Positions 63,692-64,000 of a stretch of DNA of 64,000 bases are shown here, one piece after another (positions within the stretch are counted from its first letter, which is position 1; every line of letters starts with the position of its first letter). The position numbers and the translations under genes are program-made. The stretch spans positions 36,454 through 100,453 of the forward strand of contig JALEJU010000039.1 of the NCBI GenBank assembly GCA_022769485.1, in the 5' to 3' direction. Source of the stretch: Bacillota bacterium. Lineage in GTDB: Bacteria > Bacillota > Clostridia > Peptostreptococcales > Anaerovoracaceae. The notes beneath the pieces were generated by a model. The model saw nothing but the letters and a program-made list of their open reading frames with translations. It ran no database searches and had not been told where the DNA came from.

Positions 63692-64000
63692 TTATTCAGT
63701 TTCTTGAACACCTACGATATTCCGGATCCAGATACCTTTTTTCAGGAGAATGAATCCAATGGTGCATTTGATCCAGTCAACAATATTTACCCATGCAAAT
63801 ATCCAGTGAATATTCATATCTGTGAAACGGATCAGAATAAAACAGAATATTGAAAGACCAGCGAGCTACAATGCAAATATTATCTTTTAGTGCCCTGATG
63901 TCCGGAAAAACCGATCGAAAAGAATAAACTTGTTCTACAGGAAACTATCTGTGGGATGCTCCCGAAGGAGCCGATGAAAAACAGCGTTTTTTCAAAAAAT
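63692..64000 (-). pseudogene. Decayed 3' end of a membrane protein gene, possibly MATE-type
   Basis: Three minus-strand segments in different frames read as one interrupted membrane protein: 63883-64000 (KTLFFIGSFGSIPQIV), 63864-63944 (VFPDIRALKDNICIVA) and 63692-63865 (LAGLSIFCFILIRFTDMNIH, WIFAWVNIVDWIKCTIGFIL, KKGIWIRNIV) ending in a TAA at 63692-63694. In-frame stops and frame changes break it. The hydrophobic helices and a basic tail suggest the C-terminus of a transporter; MATE efflux family is my guess only. It continues past the right edge. Confidence 0.45.

Overview
The window is the replication-origin region of a spore-forming, low-to-moderate G+C Firmicute, most likely a member of the Clostridia. 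The evidence is a Gram-positive-type origin (dnaA-dnaN-recF, gyrBA, rpmH-rnpA-yidC-jag-mnmE-mnmG-rsmG-noc-soj-spo0J), sporulation genes yabP and yabQ, a SigB/F/G-class sigma factor, WalRK with walH/I/J-type accessory genes, and a CIRCE-controlled htpG. No tRNA, rRNA, insertion sequence, prophage or CRISPR array was recognised. The genus cannot be fixed from sequence alone.

Layout. The replication origin lies around 35.4-37.4 kb and transcription diverges from it. Left of it almost everything is on the minus strand: gyrB-gyrA, an rsbW-like anti-sigma gene and its sigma factor, trpS and a split transketolase (27-35 kb); a ROK kinase and an acyltransferase on the plus strand plus a nucleotidyltransferase (24-27 kb); CIRCE-htpG and rpsF-ssb-rpsR (21-24 kb); gdpP-rplI-dnaB-DUF1858-DnaD-domain gene-M23 peptidase-walR-walK (11-21 kb); yabP-yabQ-divIC, rnmV-rsmA and an LtaS-like enzyme (6-11 kb); citrate synthase, two divergent putative manganese exporters, and a lipoprotein cluster that runs off the left edge (0-6 kb).

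Right of the origin, on the plus strand, come dnaA, dnaN, recF, rpmH, rnpA, yidD, yidC, jag, mnmE, mnmG, rsmG, noc, parA and parB (35.9-49.3 kb), with two parS-type sites between noc and parA. Then follow an arginase-fold protein that has lost metal ligands, a cysteine-desulfurase-family gene, rnhA (minus), a secreted protein of unknown role, walH-, walI- and walJ-type genes, htrA and rlmH (49.4-57.7 kb). The last part is accessory: an ArsR-type regulator, a DUF2148 protein, a tautomerase, a uracil permease behind an attenuator-like leader, ridA, ogt, an NhaC-type antiporter, and the decayed 3' end of a membrane protein gene.

How it fits together. Replication (dnaA, dnaN, dnaB, DnaD-domain protein, ssb, gyrase), segregation (parS, ParA, ParB, Noc), ribosome and RNA maturation (rpmH, rnpA, rnmV, rsmA, rsmG, rlmH, mnmE, mnmG) and wall control (WalRK, M23 peptidase, DivIC) are packed around the origin. 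Points of most interest: the wal genes are split on either side of the origin; one parS site is the core of the noc terminator palindrome; the origin has a clear DnaA-trio tract; the sigma/anti-sigma pair sits in the gyrase gene string with an altered ATP-binding N-box; there is a ligand-depleted pseudo-arginase; and the DnaD-domain protein carries a helicase-loader-like zinc motif. Several start codons were moved inward from the longest open frame because a good ribosome binding site sits at the later codon; each entry says so.
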